Notes: generated by a model from the letters alone, not told the origin. 64,000 nt of DNA from Aureisphaera galaxeae (GCF_028561275.1 NZ_JAQQTF010000006.1:491065-555064), one strand, 5' to 3'; shown: positions 46,029-56,049, counted from the stretch's first letter. Translations and numbers: made by a program.

Positions 46029-47309
46029 ATGCCACTTACTGCAAATGACCCCACGCGCAAATCTTGGATCGATGTTCCTGAGAATAGCGATTTCCCCATA
46101 CAAAACATCCCTTTCGGGGTATTTCTTACTCGTGACGATGTGATCACTATTGGGACCCGAATTGGCGATACCGCTATCGATTTGGGGGCTATGCATCAGC
46201 TAGGATACTTTAAGGGAATCCAGCTTACCGACGATATTTTCTTGCAGGATTCATTAAACGATTTCATTGCCGATGGACGCAAAACATGGCGCTTGGTGCG
46301 TAACAGAATATCCGACATTTTCTTACACACATCTCCTGGACTAAGGGACGACAAAGAACATCGTAAGAAAGTGCTCTTCAGTTTGGACGAAATTGAAATG
46401 CAATTACCGGTAGACGTTGGTGACTATACCGATTTTTATGCTAGCAAGGAACACGCTACCAACGTAGGTTCCCTGTTCCGCGATCCAGAAAACGCCTTGC
46501 TTCCCAACTGGCTTCGTATCCCCATTGGATACCATGGACGAAGCTCTTCTATCATTCCGTCGGGAACGCCCATTCGCAGACCTGTAGGACAAACCAAGCC
46601 GGGAGAAGATGGAATTCCTGGATTTGGAGCTTCCAAACTATTGGATTTTGAATTGGAAATGGCATTCATTACCACAGCAACCAACGACTTGGGCAAACAC
46701 GTACCGATTGAGGAAGCCGAAGACAATATTTTTGGACTTGTACTCTTCAACGATTGGAGTGCCAGGGACATTCAGGCTTGGGAATATGTTCCCCTAGGGC
46801 CTTTCCTAGGAAAGAACTTTGCTTCTACCATTTCACCATGGATCGTCACCTTGGATGCACTAGAGCCTTTCCGAGTTGCAGGTCCCGCACAAGATCCGGC
46901 GCCGCTTCCTTATTTACAACAGGACGGCCCTAAAAATTTCGACATTCACCTACAGGCGATTATTCAACCAGAAGGGGGTGAAGAAAATGTAGTGGCAGAC
47001 TCCAATTTCAAGTATATGTATTGGTCCATGGCGCAGCAATTGGCCCACCACACCGTGAATGGCTGTAACGTTCGCAGTGGAGACATGATGGGAAGTGGAA
47101 CCATTTCCGGTCCTACCAAAGATAGCTATGGTTCTATGCTGGAACTTACCTGGCGTGGACAAAATCCCCTGAAACTGAAAGACGGCAGCGAACGAAAGTT
47201 CATTAACGACAATGACACTGTTATCTTACGAGGATACTGCCAAAATGATGAAGTACGTATTGGCTTTGGCGACTGCAGTGGTAAAGTGCTACCCGCCAGA
47301 GAGATATAA
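46029..47309 (+). CDS. fahA: Fumarylacetoacetase
   Basis: 426 residues, the length of the full FAH enzyme with its N-terminal SH3-like domain. Seen in order: PLTANDPTRKSWIDVPENSDFP-type start, the catalytic domain motifs DFYASKEHATNVG (near 135), RIPIGYHGRSSSI, the metal site FELEMAFITT (near 205), NDWSARDIQAWE and GSGTISGPT. It cleaves fumarylacetoacetate to fumarate and acetoacetate, the last step of tyrosine degradation. No other gene of that pathway is in the window. The gene has its own consensus promoter. Confidence 0.95.
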   Translation: MPLTANDPTRKSWIDVPENSDFPIQNIPFGVFLTRDDVITIGTRIGDTAIDLGAMHQLGYFKGIQLTDDIFLQDSLNDFIADGRKTWRLVRNRISDIFLHTSPGLRDDKEHRKKVLFSLDEIEMQLPVDVGDYTDFYASKEHATNVGSLFRDPENALLPNWLRIPIGYHGRSSSIIPSGTPIRRPVGQTKPGEDGIPGFGASKLLDFELEMAFITTATNDLGKHVPIEEAEDNIFGLVLFNDWSARDIQAWEYVPLGPFLGKNFASTISPWIVTLDALEPFRVAGPAQDPAPLPYLQQDGPKNFDIHLQAIIQPEGGEENVVADSNFKYMYWSMAQQLAHHTVNGCNVRSGDMMGSGTISGPTKDSYGSMLELTWRGQNPLKLKDGSERKFINDNDTVILRGYCQNDEVRIGFGDCSGKVLPAREI

Positions 47310-47358
47310 TTTTGGCATAACCCTTGTATTCCCCTTTTCGTAACCAAACATTTTCGTT

Positions 47359-48540
47359 ATGAGAACAACTATTACTTTAGTATTGGTGGCACTTACGCTA
47401 TTGGGATGTAATAGTGTAAAGCGAAACCAGAAATTTTTAGCCCAAGGAAATTACGACCAAGCCATTTATTTGGCCGTAAAGAAATTGAGGAAAGGAAAAG
47501 TTTCGTCCAAAAGTGACGCGCATATTGCCCTATTGGAAGAAGCCTTCGTAAAAGTCGTGGACGATGATACCCGAAGGATCAAATTCTTGGAAAAAGAGAA
47601 TCAGCCTTCCAACAGTAAGGAAATCTTCTTCCGTTACTTAGACTTAGAAGAACGTCAAAACTTATTGCGTCCAATCCTTCCTTTGACCAATTCGCAAGGA
47701 AGGGAAGCTAAATTCAAGATCAAGGATTACTCTCAGGATATTCTTGTAGCCAAAAATAATTATGTGGCTTACAGCTATGATGAGGCAGCGCAATATCTTA
47801 ATCGAAATACTACATTAGACGCAAGAACCGCGTACAACATATACTGTGAAATCGAAGAGCTACAGGAGAACTATAAGGATGTTCGAAGATTGAAGGAGCA
47901 GTCCCGATTCCTGGGTACCGATTTTGTGCATGTAGAATTGAGAAATAGAAGCGGCCAGATCATCCCGAGAAGATTGGAAAGAGAGTTGTTGGACTTCAAC
48001 ACCTACGATCTGGATGATTTCTGGACGCAATACCACGAAGAGCCAAAATCCGATATCGATTATCAATTTGGTATTCGAATGAATTTTGAAGAGATCGCCA
48101 TTTCTCCAGAGCGTATTTCCGAAAGGGAATTCCGTAGAAAGAAAAAGATTGAAGATGGCTGGAAGTATCAACTGGACCGTAATGGAAATGTAATGAAGGA
48201 TAGTCTGGGTAATGATATAAAGATCCCTAACTACATCTATGTAACCGCTAGGGTCATGTATACCACACAAACTAAGAGCGTGCTTGTGGGAGGTGATGTA
48301 CACTATAGAAACCTAGAGCAAGGAAGGGATATGGGAAGACATCCTTTGGCAACCGAATTTATTTTTGAAAATGAATTCGCCAAGTTCCGAGGAGACGAAC
48401 GTGCCTTGACCGAAGAAGACTTAAGGTTTTTGGAATTCGATTTTATTCCATTCCCATCCAATGAACAAATGGTCTTGGATGCCGGCGACGACATAAAAGC
48501 AAGACTCAGGGATATTTTAAGGCAAAACTCCCTGCGATAA
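47359..48540 (+). CDS. Lipoprotein, 393 residues, unknown function
   Basis: The signal ends in the lipobox LTLLGCNSVKR. The mature protein is charged and largely helical, with a TPR-like first third (NQKFLAQGNYDQAIYLAVKKL) and no recognisable catalytic motif. A repeated pattern of basic and acidic helices continues to the C-terminus. It follows fumarylacetoacetase by 49 bases. A TAATTTTG box (47307-47314) over the stop codon of that gene could give it a separate promoter. A hairpin terminator follows. Confidence 0.72.
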   Translation: MRTTITLVLVALTLLGCNSVKRNQKFLAQGNYDQAIYLAVKKLRKGKVSSKSDAHIALLEEAFVKVVDDDTRRIKFLEKENQPSNSKEIFFRYLDLEERQNLLRPILPLTNSQGREAKFKIKDYSQDILVAKNNYVAYSYDEAAQYLNRNTTLDARTAYNIYCEIEELQENYKDVRRLKEQSRFLGTDFVHVELRNRSGQIIPRRLERELLDFNTYDLDDFWTQYHEEPKSDIDYQFGIRMNFEEIAISPERISEREFRRKKKIEDGWKYQLDRNGNVMKDSLGNDIKIPNYIYVTARVMYTTQTKSVLVGGDVHYRNLEQGRDMGRHPLATEFIFENEFAKFRGDERALTEEDLRFLEFDFIPFPSNEQMVLDAGDDIKARLRDILRQNSLR

Positions 48541-48568
48541 AAAAGTCCCCGTTTTGGGGATTTTTTTT
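48541..48568 (+). terminator. Rho-independent terminator
   Basis: TCCCC-GTTTT-GGGGA followed by eight T residues, directly after the lipoprotein stop codon. Confidence 0.85.
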
Positions 48569-48699
48569 ACCCTATTGTCTCCTATAAATCTCATCCTTTC
48601 ATGGATTAAGACAAAAAAACATACTTCCATCTACGTTTTCATCAAATAATATCAATACATTTATTCGAAAACTATTGCTTGACAGTCAATTATAAAGCT

Positions 48700-51600
48700 A
48701 TGATGAGAAGACTAACCCTCCTTTTTCTAGTATGCATATCCACTCACCTTACCGCTCAAAATGTCGAACTATTTCAACAATTTAATGGAAGGTATGATTT
48801 TACCGCATTTGGAAATACACTGAACACCCAAGAAAATGGCTTAGGTGCCCCCTGTACCATCCTCACCGAAAGTAGCGCCGATTATAACTTAGGCCCGGGA
48901 GAGGCTTTCGTTTCGGCACATCTTTACTGGTCTGGATCCGGATCTGGTGATTTTAATGTTGAACTCAATGGCCAAGAGGTCGTGGCGCAACGTACTTTCA
49001 GTTTAATTTCCGGTACAGGTTTGGAATATTTTTCTGCCTATGCAGATGTATCCGACATTGTAGGGTCTACGGGGCCGGGAACCTATACCCTTTCCGAATT
49101 GGACTTAACGGGTGCAATTCCCAATTACTGCGGGAACGCAACCAACTATGGGGGCTGGAGTATTATTGTCATCTTTCAGGATCTTTCCCTCACCTTAAAT
49201 CAGATTAGTTTATTTGATGGGTTAGAATTCGTTTCCGCCAATAATCCTACCTTAGAAATCATCCTTAACAATATTGATATCACTACCGAGGATTTGGCAA
49301 AAATTGGATTCTTGGCTTGGGAAGGAGACTCGGGTATTGCGGTGGATGAAACCTTGCTCATTAACGGTAATCTTATTAGCAACCCTCCCCTTAACCCCGC
49401 TAACAACGCCTTTAACGGTACCAATAGCTATACGGGGTCGGATCAATTGTACAATATGGACATGGACGTGTACAACATAGAAGATGTTGTAGCGCAAGGA
49501 GATACAAGTATTACCATAAACTTAACGTCTGGGCAGGACTTTGTAATGGTGAATAACATCATTACAAGCGTGAATTCAGAAATACCGGATGCCACGATCG
49601 AAATTCAAAATGTAGGTGTCATATGTGACAATAATGACTTGGATATTACCTATGTTGTTTCCAATGTTAATAGTACGGCACCACTTGAAGCGAACACACC
49701 CATAGCATTTTACGCAGATGCTGTATTAGTGGGACAAGCGCAGACAGTGAATGAAATTCCCATTGGCGGAACCGAAGCCGGAGCCATTACTTTAAACATC
49801 CCTCTAGGGACTCCCAATATTTTCAATTTAAGAGCCGTAGTGGACGATATCGGGGATGGAACGGGTATTGTAGCTGAAACCAACGAAGATAACAATGAGT
49901 TTGTTGTGGAGATCAATCAAACTGAATCCGAATTTTTCTTAGGTGACGACATCGTAGGATGTGAAGGAACCCCAGTTTTTTTGGATACTGGAATTTTAGA
50001 TCAGGATTTTACTTTTGTATGGTTCTTTAATGGCGCTCCCATTCCTGGGGAAGATGGTCCGTCCTTAAGCGTAACTGTTCCAGGCACTTATGCAGTGGAA
50101 GGATCTAAGGGATTGTGTTTTATCCAAGATGAAATTGACGTTAGTTTCTTACCTCCGGCTCCCATTAATAACAATCCGCCACCTTTAGTAGTTTGTGACC
50201 CAGACAATAATGGTTTTGCAGACTTCGATCTTTCCACGGCCGACGAAATTATTACCTTGAATAACCCCGATTTGGTAGTGACATACCATGGAACACTCAT
50301 CGATGCACAATTAGCACAACTACCGCTTCCAAATCCTTATGTGAACGATGATATCTATTTGGACATACCCATTACCGATATAACAGATCCATTTTATGGT
50401 ACAGGGGGTGTCTGGGCATTGGTACAAAGTACAGTGAGTACTTGTTTCGAAATTGTTCCGGTGACCTTAGAAGTAAGGGATAGTCCCGTACCCACCACAC
50501 CTGCCGAACCATTGCGAAAATGTGATGATGACGGGGTTGAAGATGGATTTTATATTTTCGATCTAACTGAAGTTGAAATGGAGGTATACGGAACCCTATC
50601 TCCCAGCGAATTCGACGTATACTACTATGACAATGAAACAGAGGCTATTTTAGCGGGTGAAGCCGCATTGAACTCTCCAGACTTTTCGTTGGCCATCCCA
50701 GATCCCACAAACTATATCAACACCTCGAACCCAGAAACCATATATATTTTAATGGTCGGAAATGATACGAGCACGAGTCCGCCCAATCCCAATGGAGCCA
50801 GTGGATGCTATGCCATCGTAGAACTGGAATTGATTGTTGATCCCCTACCGCCCGATACTGGACCTTTCGAAATTATGCTTTGCGATGACGAATTGAACGG
50901 AAGTTTGCCGGACGATGAAATATCGACATTCGATTTAACCAGTCAGAATGACGCTGCCACCCTTGGAGATCCCACACTTACCGTTGTTTGGTTCGAAACC
51001 CTTGCCGATGAGATTGCGGGCAACCCTATTCCAGACCCAACCATGTATCAGAACACCTCGACCCCACAGACTGTTATCGGGCGAGTGACCACAGAATTCG
51101 ACTGTAAACGTATCATTACACTTACGTTGACCGTACTTCCCAATCCTACACCAAACCTGTCCCCCGCTCCTATCGAGCTTTGTGACGACGACGATGATGG
51201 AATTGTGGGTGGTTTTGTGTTAACCGATCGCGATGCTGAAATTATCAATGGAGAACCCGACGTAAGCATCCTTTATTACGAAACGCTACAGGAAGCCATA
51301 GATGCCGTTGCAGGAACCGAGATCGTAAGTCCTTATACGAATACAACGCCTAATTCTCAAATTGTTTATGGACGTGTCACACGCGACGTTCCACCCGGGA
51401 TATTGCCCTGTTACGCCATCGTAGAGCTTACACTAAATGTTATAGCACTACCCGATATGCCAGACAGTACCTTCCAAAATCCGTTTGCCTCATGTGATGA
51501 AAATGGTGATGGAGAAGCTATATTCGACCTTACATTACAGGATGCATCGGTATTAGGTGTACAAGATCCTGCAGAATTCGAACCGATTAGTTACTACGTT

Positions 51601-54600
51601 TTAGAGGCCGACGCCCAAATTGGAGTGAATGCTATCGACCCCGCTAATGCTTTCCCTAGCACAGGACAGACGATATGGGTGCGCCTTGAAAGTATGATTA
51701 CTGGATGTGTTCGCATTACTCCCTTCGAGTTGGTCGTAGGAACGTTCCCTACCATTGGTGTCGGGAATGATCTCTTTTTGTGTGATGATGAAATTAACGG
51801 AAGTACCCCTGTAGACGGGCTATCCACATTCGATCTGACCCCTAATATCCCCCTTATTAATTTGGGAGACGAAACCTTGGTGATAAACTTTTATGCCAGT
51901 GCTGCAGATCTTGCCGCAGACATCCCTATCGTCAATCCAGAATCGTATCAAAATACAGTGACTCCGCAACAGGAAATTTTCGTGGGGGTATTAAATGTCG
52001 AAAACTGTATCGCCACAAACAGTTTCTTTATCACCGTAGAACCAAATCCAGCCATTATCGAGCCAACACCCTTGTTTGCCTGCGATGATGACAATGATGG
52101 TTTTTTCAATGATTTTATGTTGGAAGATAAAGATGCGGAAATTACCAATGGCGATTCCGACCTAACTATCAGTTATTACGAAACCTTGGTAGATGCCCAA
52201 AGTGGTGATCCCGCAGATATGTTGGGGAGTCCTTATAGCAATGTGGTTCCTTTTTCACAGATCATTTATGCAAGAGCGGTACGCAATACACCTCCAGGCG
52301 TAAATCCTTGCTATACCATCGTTCCGATGGAACTACGAGTGGAACAACTTCCAGATGTGCCCACAGAAGACTTCATTAATCCCATGGGGATTTGCGACGA
52401 TGACGAAGACGAATTTGCTACTTTCATGCTAACCGATAACGATATTCCCGTATTGGGAACCCAGGATGCAGCAGATTTTCTACCCATTACGTATTATGAA
52501 AGTGAAGACGATGCTAATAATGGAGTAAATGCCATACCTACTCCAGAGGCATACATAAATCTTAGCAATCCACAAACAATTTGGGTTCGATTGGAAAATG
52601 CGATTTCAGGATGTTCGAGGGTATCTTCTTTTGTTCTTGAAGTATACCCCTCGCCCGAATTGGCACCGGGTCCTTTTGAGATGGTCGAATGCGATGATGA
52701 TGAAAACGGTAGTACAGCAGATGATGGTATCTCTACCTTCGATCTCACCATGAACAACGACGTCATCACTGCTGGTAACATAAGCTATTCTGTCTCTTAT
52801 TATATGTCCCAAGATGATCAGGATAACGACAATCCTATAATGGACCCAACTGCACATCAAAATATGGATGAAACCGGGCTCCCTGTGAATCCACAGGATA
52901 TTTTTGTAACCGTTTTTACTGAAAATGGATGTGAGGCCAGAACCAATATGACATTACGGGTGCTTCCCAATCCAACGCCCTCTGAGCCACAACCTCTTGA
53001 GATTTGTGATGGAGATGGAGACCCAACGATAGATATTGATGATAGCGACGGATTGTCTGTTTTCGATCTTACTAGCAAAGACGACGAAATTATCAATGGA
53101 GAACCCGATGTAAGCATTTTGTACTATGAAAGTATGGAATTGGCCGAAGAAGGAGATCCTACCTTGGCCATAGCCACCCCCACGCAATATGAAAATACGA
53201 CAGCATTCTCACAGCTTATATATGCTCGTGTGATCAGAGATGTTCCACCAGGAGAATTGGCTTGCTTTACCATTGTTGTGCTGGAGTTACGTGTAAATCC
53301 ACTTCCCGACGACAGTGCTATCCTAACCGATTTGGTGGCTTGCGAATTTTTGGCGGATGATGTAGCCATCTTCGATTTAACCGAAAAAGACAGCGAAATT
53401 TTGGGCGAACAAGATCCTTTGTTATTCAGTGTTTCTTACTATTTAAGCGAAAGCGATGCACAAAACGGAACTTCGGTCATTTTAGACCCCATGAACTTCC
53501 CCAATACCAGCAATCCACAGCCTATATATGTAAGAATCACCGATAATGAAACCGGGTGCTTCGTGGCCAGTGAAACCGATATCGGCACGGGAGAAACCTC
53601 GCTTACCTTCAATATAGAGGTGAAGGAAGCGGCTTTTGCCATGGAACCAGCCTTGCCCTACATAATTTGTGATAATTTGGAAGAAAACGATGGCGTTGGG
53701 GCCTTTACCCTAACTAGTGATAGTGATAACCCAACAGAATTAGACAATGAAGCAGACGCCCTGCGTGATGAAATCCTAAATGGACAAGATCCTGCAATTT
53801 ACATACTCACCTATCATGAAACCTTCGAAAATGCAGAAGCGGGGATCGATCCCCTATCCAATATTTACATAAATGTGATAAACCCACAAATCATATATGC
53901 AAGGGTAACCAACGAAGTAGACCCAGAAGATGAAGACCCTTGCTTCGCAATTGTTGAAGTGCGCTTACTCGTAGAACAGTTACCTACCGTGGAGCTCGAG
54001 GAAGAATATCGATTATGTGTGGATAACGGAGTAGCCATTCCCGAAGAAGACGGCGAAGTATCTCCACCCGTAATAGATACGGGGTTAGATCCTAGCCTGT
54101 ACATATTCTCTTGGACCGTGAACGGAGAAATTTTACCCAATGCCACAGAGCCATTCCTTATTGCTTTGGAAGCAGGTTCTTACGAAGTAACCGCAACCGA
54201 AAGGGAATCCGGATGTACCACTACCGCTACGACGACGGTCGTCCTCTCTTCCCCTCCTCAAGTGTATGATGTAGATGTTACCAGCAATGCTTTTGATGGT
54301 GACCATATGATAGAAGCGACAGCTTCTGGAGAAGGTCAATACGAGTACCAATTGGACGATGGTCCTTTCGAAGGCGGTGGTGAACTTGTCCATACCTTTA
54401 CCAATGTGTCCGCGGGAACCCATACCGTGACCATTCGGGATATTAATGGATGTGGAAGTGTTACCGTAGAAATCGGGGTTATAGATTACCCAAAATTGCT
54501 CACCCCGAATCAGGATGGATTTCACGATACTTGGAATATTATAGGTATTGCCACGGCCGATCCTACAGCCAAGATTTATATTTTCGATCGTTTTGGAAAA

Positions 54601-54750
54601 CTGCTGAAACAAATTAGTCCTTCAGGTCCAGGTTGGAATGGTACGTATAACGGAAACCCATTACCTTCCAGTGATTATTGGTTTAGGGTAGAATATACAG
54701 AAGATGAAACCCGAAAGGAATTTAGAGGGCACTTTACGTTAAAACGTTAA
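48700..54750 (+). CDS. Giant T9SS type B secreted repeat protein (2016 residues)
   Basis: The ATG at 48700 opens a signal peptide (MMRRLTLLFLVCISTHLTAQ). Residues about 50-300 form an adhesin-like beta domain. About 300-400 is a CARDB-type Ig domain (NVGVICDNNDLDITYVVSN). From Cys499 to about 1780 there are twelve tandem modules of roughly 100 residues, each starting with an acidic CDDDxDG calcium-binding-like motif followed by FDLT, a YYxS/T segment and a PQxIYxRV strand. After a further Ig-like part, the last 85 residues form the type B (CHU_C/gliding motility) sorting domain (LTPNQDGFHDTWNI, FDRFGKLLKQI, YWFRVEYTEDE). It should be a large surface adhesin or secreted matrix protein. Confidence 0.92.
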   Translation: MMRRLTLLFLVCISTHLTAQNVELFQQFNGRYDFTAFGNTLNTQENGLGAPCTILTESSADYNLGPGEAFVSAHLYWSGSGSGDFNVELNGQEVVAQRTFSLISGTGLEYFSAYADVSDIVGSTGPGTYTLSELDLTGAIPNYCGNATNYGGWSIIVIFQDLSLTLNQISLFDGLEFVSANNPTLEIILNNIDITTEDLAKIGFLAWEGDSGIAVDETLLINGNLISNPPLNPANNAFNGTNSYTGSDQLYNMDMDVYNIEDVVAQGDTSITINLTSGQDFVMVNNIITSVNSEIPDATIEIQNVGVICDNNDLDITYVVSNVNSTAPLEANTPIAFYADAVLVGQAQTVNEIPIGGTEAGAITLNIPLGTPNIFNLRAVVDDIGDGTGIVAETNEDNNEFVVEINQTESEFFLGDDIVGCEGTPVFLDTGILDQDFTFVWFFNGAPIPGEDGPSLSVTVPGTYAVEGSKGLCFIQDEIDVSFLPPAPINNNPPPLVVCDPDNNGFADFDLSTADEIITLNNPDLVVTYHGTLIDAQLAQLPLPNPYVNDDIYLDIPITDITDPFYGTGGVWALVQSTVSTCFEIVPVTLEVRDSPVPTTPAEPLRKCDDDGVEDGFYIFDLTEVEMEVYGTLSPSEFDVYYYDNETEAILAGEAALNSPDFSLAIPDPTNYINTSNPETIYILMVGNDTSTSPPNPNGASGCYAIVELELIVDPLPPDTGPFEIMLCDDELNGSLPDDEISTFDLTSQNDAATLGDPTLTVVWFETLADEIAGNPIPDPTMYQNTSTPQTVIGRVTTEFDCKRIITLTLTVLPNPTPNLSPAPIELCDDDDDGIVGGFVLTDRDAEIINGEPDVSILYYETLQEAIDAVAGTEIVSPYTNTTPNSQIVYGRVTRDVPPGILPCYAIVELTLNVIALPDMPDSTFQNPFASCDENGDGEAIFDLTLQDASVLGVQDPAEFEPISYYVLEADAQIGVNAIDPANAFPSTGQTIWVRLESMITGCVRITPFELVVGTFPTIGVGNDLFLCDDEINGSTPVDGLSTFDLTPNIPLINLGDETLVINFYASAADLAADIPIVNPESYQNTVTPQQEIFVGVLNVENCIATNSFFITVEPNPAIIEPTPLFACDDDNDGFFNDFMLEDKDAEITNGDSDLTISYYETLVDAQSGDPADMLGSPYSNVVPFSQIIYARAVRNTPPGVNPCYTIVPMELRVEQLPDVPTEDFINPMGICDDDEDEFATFMLTDNDIPVLGTQDAADFLPITYYESEDDANNGVNAIPTPEAYINLSNPQTIWVRLENAISGCSRVSSFVLEVYPSPELAPGPFEMVECDDDENGSTADDGISTFDLTMNNDVITAGNISYSVSYYMSQDDQDNDNPIMDPTAHQNMDETGLPVNPQDIFVTVFTENGCEARTNMTLRVLPNPTPSEPQPLEICDGDGDPTIDIDDSDGLSVFDLTSKDDEIINGEPDVSILYYESMELAEEGDPTLAIATPTQYENTTAFSQLIYARVIRDVPPGELACFTIVVLELRVNPLPDDSAILTDLVACEFLADDVAIFDLTEKDSEILGEQDPLLFSVSYYLSESDAQNGTSVILDPMNFPNTSNPQPIYVRITDNETGCFVASETDIGTGETSLTFNIEVKEAAFAMEPALPYIICDNLEENDGVGAFTLTSDSDNPTELDNEADALRDEILNGQDPAIYILTYHETFENAEAGIDPLSNIYINVINPQIIYARVTNEVDPEDEDPCFAIVEVRLLVEQLPTVELEEEYRLCVDNGVAIPEEDGEVSPPVIDTGLDPSLYIFSWTVNGEILPNATEPFLIALEAGSYEVTATERESGCTTTATTTVVLSSPPQVYDVDVTSNAFDGDHMIEATASGEGQYEYQLDDGPFEGGGELVHTFTNVSAGTHTVTIRDINGCGSVTVEIGVIDYPKLLTPNQDGFHDTWNIIGIATADPTAKIYIFDRFGKLLKQISPSGPGWNGTYNGNPLPSSDYWFRVEYTEDETRKEFRGHFTLKR
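50194..53980 (+). repeat. Twelve tandem ~100-residue modules with a three-module higher-order period
   Basis: Module starts (Cys codons) lie at 50194, 50521, 50881, 51181, 51493, 51781, 52081, 52393, 52690, 53005, 53341 and 53668. Modules 3-4-5, 6-7-8 and 9-10-11 are three copies of one A-B-C block. Modules 3 to 6, 4 to 7 and 5 to 8 are each exactly 900 bases apart. A-type modules share STFDLT after NGS, B-type share DAEIxNGxxD and ARVxRxxPPG, C-type share VLGxQDxxxFxPIxYY. Module 12 looks B-like. Confidence 0.88.
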
Positions 54751-54774
54751 GGTTTCTGTTGAAAATGAATCTAT

Positions 54775-54803
54775 TAAAAAATCCCCATTCCGGGGATTTT
54801 TTT
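54775..54803. terminator. Bidirectional terminator between convergent genes
   Basis: AAAAAATCCCC-ATTCC-GGGGATTTTTTT: a short GC stem between A and T runs. It serves the giant T9SS gene and the convergent NADase-type gene. Confidence 0.82.
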
Positions 54804-54808
54804 ATTTA

Positions 54809-55474
54809 TCAGTGTACGCCTACACCATCGAACATAAGTAGGCTGAGTGCTGTGTCCTTATATTTCTTTCCCTCGTAAACATCCTTGATTTCAAATTTCA
54901 TCCGAACCTTTCTGTCGTGAAAGAATTTTATGGTTTCGAATGCTACTGTTTGGATCTCAAATGAATCTTTAAGGTTTACAAGGTATTTTGGCTCATCGTT
55001 TATGTAAATAAGTAACTGTTTAATTCTGGAGTTATTTTCCCATGCACTTCTGCTTTTCTTGTATCCGTTGGCAATGATCAATTTATTAACTCCCAAATTC
55101 GTATTGTAAATAGGATCCTGAATAAAGTCGAATACATACTCAATAGATTCTCCAATACCGTAACCTTCAACGCCTTCTACCCATGCTGTTTTTTCATTGA
55201 AATCATGGGCATTATCCGGTTCATAAGTAATGGATCCGTTCTGGGCCAACTCAGAAGAAGCCGTAATCTCGTTCACGCTTCCACCACAATACCAACTGCA
55301 TCCCTTCAAGAATTCAAGACCACCTATGGGAACCAACTTACCATCTTCCTCGGCATAATCTGCATAATCGAAAAAATCGGAGTCTTTCTCTTGCTTCGAT
55401 TCCAATACTGTAATGTCCTGTCCGAAAACGAACGCACACCAACAAAATAGGAAAACCGTAAGGGTAATTTTCAT
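54809..55474 (-). CDS. Secreted NADase-type glycan-binding (discoidin-like) domain protein
   Basis: 221 residues with a signal peptide (MKITLTVFLFCWCAFVFG). The body is a discoidin/F5-8C-like sandwich of the NADase-type glycan-binding family: WYCGGSVNEITASSELA, HDFNEKTAWVEGVEGYGIGE, NKLIIANGYKKSRSAWENNSR and KQLLIYINDEPKYLVNL. This domain is often fused to enzymes; here it stands alone. It probably binds carbohydrate outside the cell. Its gene starts 10 bases after the ytxJ stop and is likely transcribed with it, although the two roles look unrelated. Confidence 0.82.
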   Translation of the reverse strand: MKITLTVFLFCWCAFVFGQDITVLESKQEKDSDFFDYADYAEEDGKLVPIGGLEFLKGCSWYCGGSVNEITASSELAQNGSITYEPDNAHDFNEKTAWVEGVEGYGIGESIEYVFDFIQDPIYNTNLGVNKLIIANGYKKSRSAWENNSRIKQLLIYINDEPKYLVNLKDSFEIQTVAFETIKFFHDRKVRMKFEIKDVYEGKKYKDTALSLLMFDGVGVH

Positions 55475-55484
55475 GGGGTAAGTT

Positions 55485-55877
55485 TTAAACGAAATTCACC
55501 AACTCTTCTGCGCGAATACCGTGATGCGAAGCATGGGCCACGGCTACTCCATTCTTAATGACGATCAACTGTGGACTTTGATGCAGCACTTGAAATCGGA
55601 ATCCCACTTCATCCGACACATCTCGATACGCAAGAAGATCCAAATAATAGAGGTGCATATTTTCGGGATCAAGATCGTAGGTCCCTTCAAAATTGCGTAG
55701 TACCATTCGGCTAATACCACACCGGGTAGAATGCTTGAAAATGGCAACAGGCTTGGTTTTGGACTCCGCTACAATCTGTGAAAGCTGATCTACCGAAGTA
55801 AGTCGTTTCCAAGGAAGTTCTTTTTGCTCCCTTTCCGAATTGTCCTTATTACTACCAAATAACCCAAATAATCCCAT
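55485..55877 (-). CDS. ytxJ: Bacillithiol-system redox protein YtxJ
   Basis: A 130-residue thioredoxin-fold protein with the single active cysteine in [14 protein letters not shown] near residue 53 and the cis-Pro region [12 protein letters not shown] near 105. YtxJ acts as a monothiol bacilliredoxin-like protein that removes bacillithiol from proteins, which suggests the organism makes bacillithiol. TATATTTG (55894-55901) on the minus strand is a perfect -7 box, 17 bases ahead of the ATG. It is divergent from clpB. Confidence 0.88.
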   Translation of the reverse strand: MGLFGLFGSNKDNSEREQKELPWKRLTSVDQLSQIVAESKTKPVAIFKHSTRCGISRMVLRNFEGTYDLDPENMHLYYLDLLAYRDVSDEVGFRFQVLHQSPQLIVIKNGVAVAHASHHGIRAEELVNFV

Positions 55878-55893
55878 TGTTTTTAATTTTTGT

Positions 55894-55901
55894 CAAATAT
55901 A
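55894..55901 (-). promoter_or_regulatory. -7 promoter box of ytxJ
   Basis: TATATTTG on the minus strand, all fixed bases matching. The nearest TTG is only 16 bases upstream, so the -33 element is weak. Confidence 0.42.
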
Positions 55902-55933
55902 TAATATCTCGTTACACCAAATACTTCGGAAAA

Positions 55934-55994
55934 AAGGTAAAAACCTTACAAAATCCGTCAATTTGACCGAAAAAGAATACGGAAATCGGTCAAA
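55934..55994. promoter_or_regulatory. Inverted-repeat cluster upstream of clpB (candidate operator)
   Basis: TTTGACCGA (55962-55970) and TCGGTCAAA (55986-55994) are perfect 9-bp inverted repeats 15 bases apart. The palindrome GTCAA-T-TTGAC (55957-55967) overlaps the first arm. AAGGT-AAAA-ACCTT lies just before (55934-55947). They lie 56-116 bases before the clpB start, in the divergent ytxJ-clpB region. Confidence 0.5.
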
Positions 55995-56049
55995 ATGGCT
56001 TGTTTTCAGCTTGGCGTGCATTTTGAATGGTTCAGACAAAATTGAATGT

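Noticed and set aside
48700-54750. Possible misassembly or frameshift in the giant repeat gene
   Set aside because: The reading frame is open from signal peptide to the type B sorting domain, and modules differ enough from each other that a collapsed assembly is unlikely.
55840-56049. N-terminal extension of ClpB by 70 residues
   Set aside because: The extension has no similarity to any ClpB N-terminus and contains the inverted-repeat cluster and promoter region, while the ATG at 56050 begins the standard sequence.
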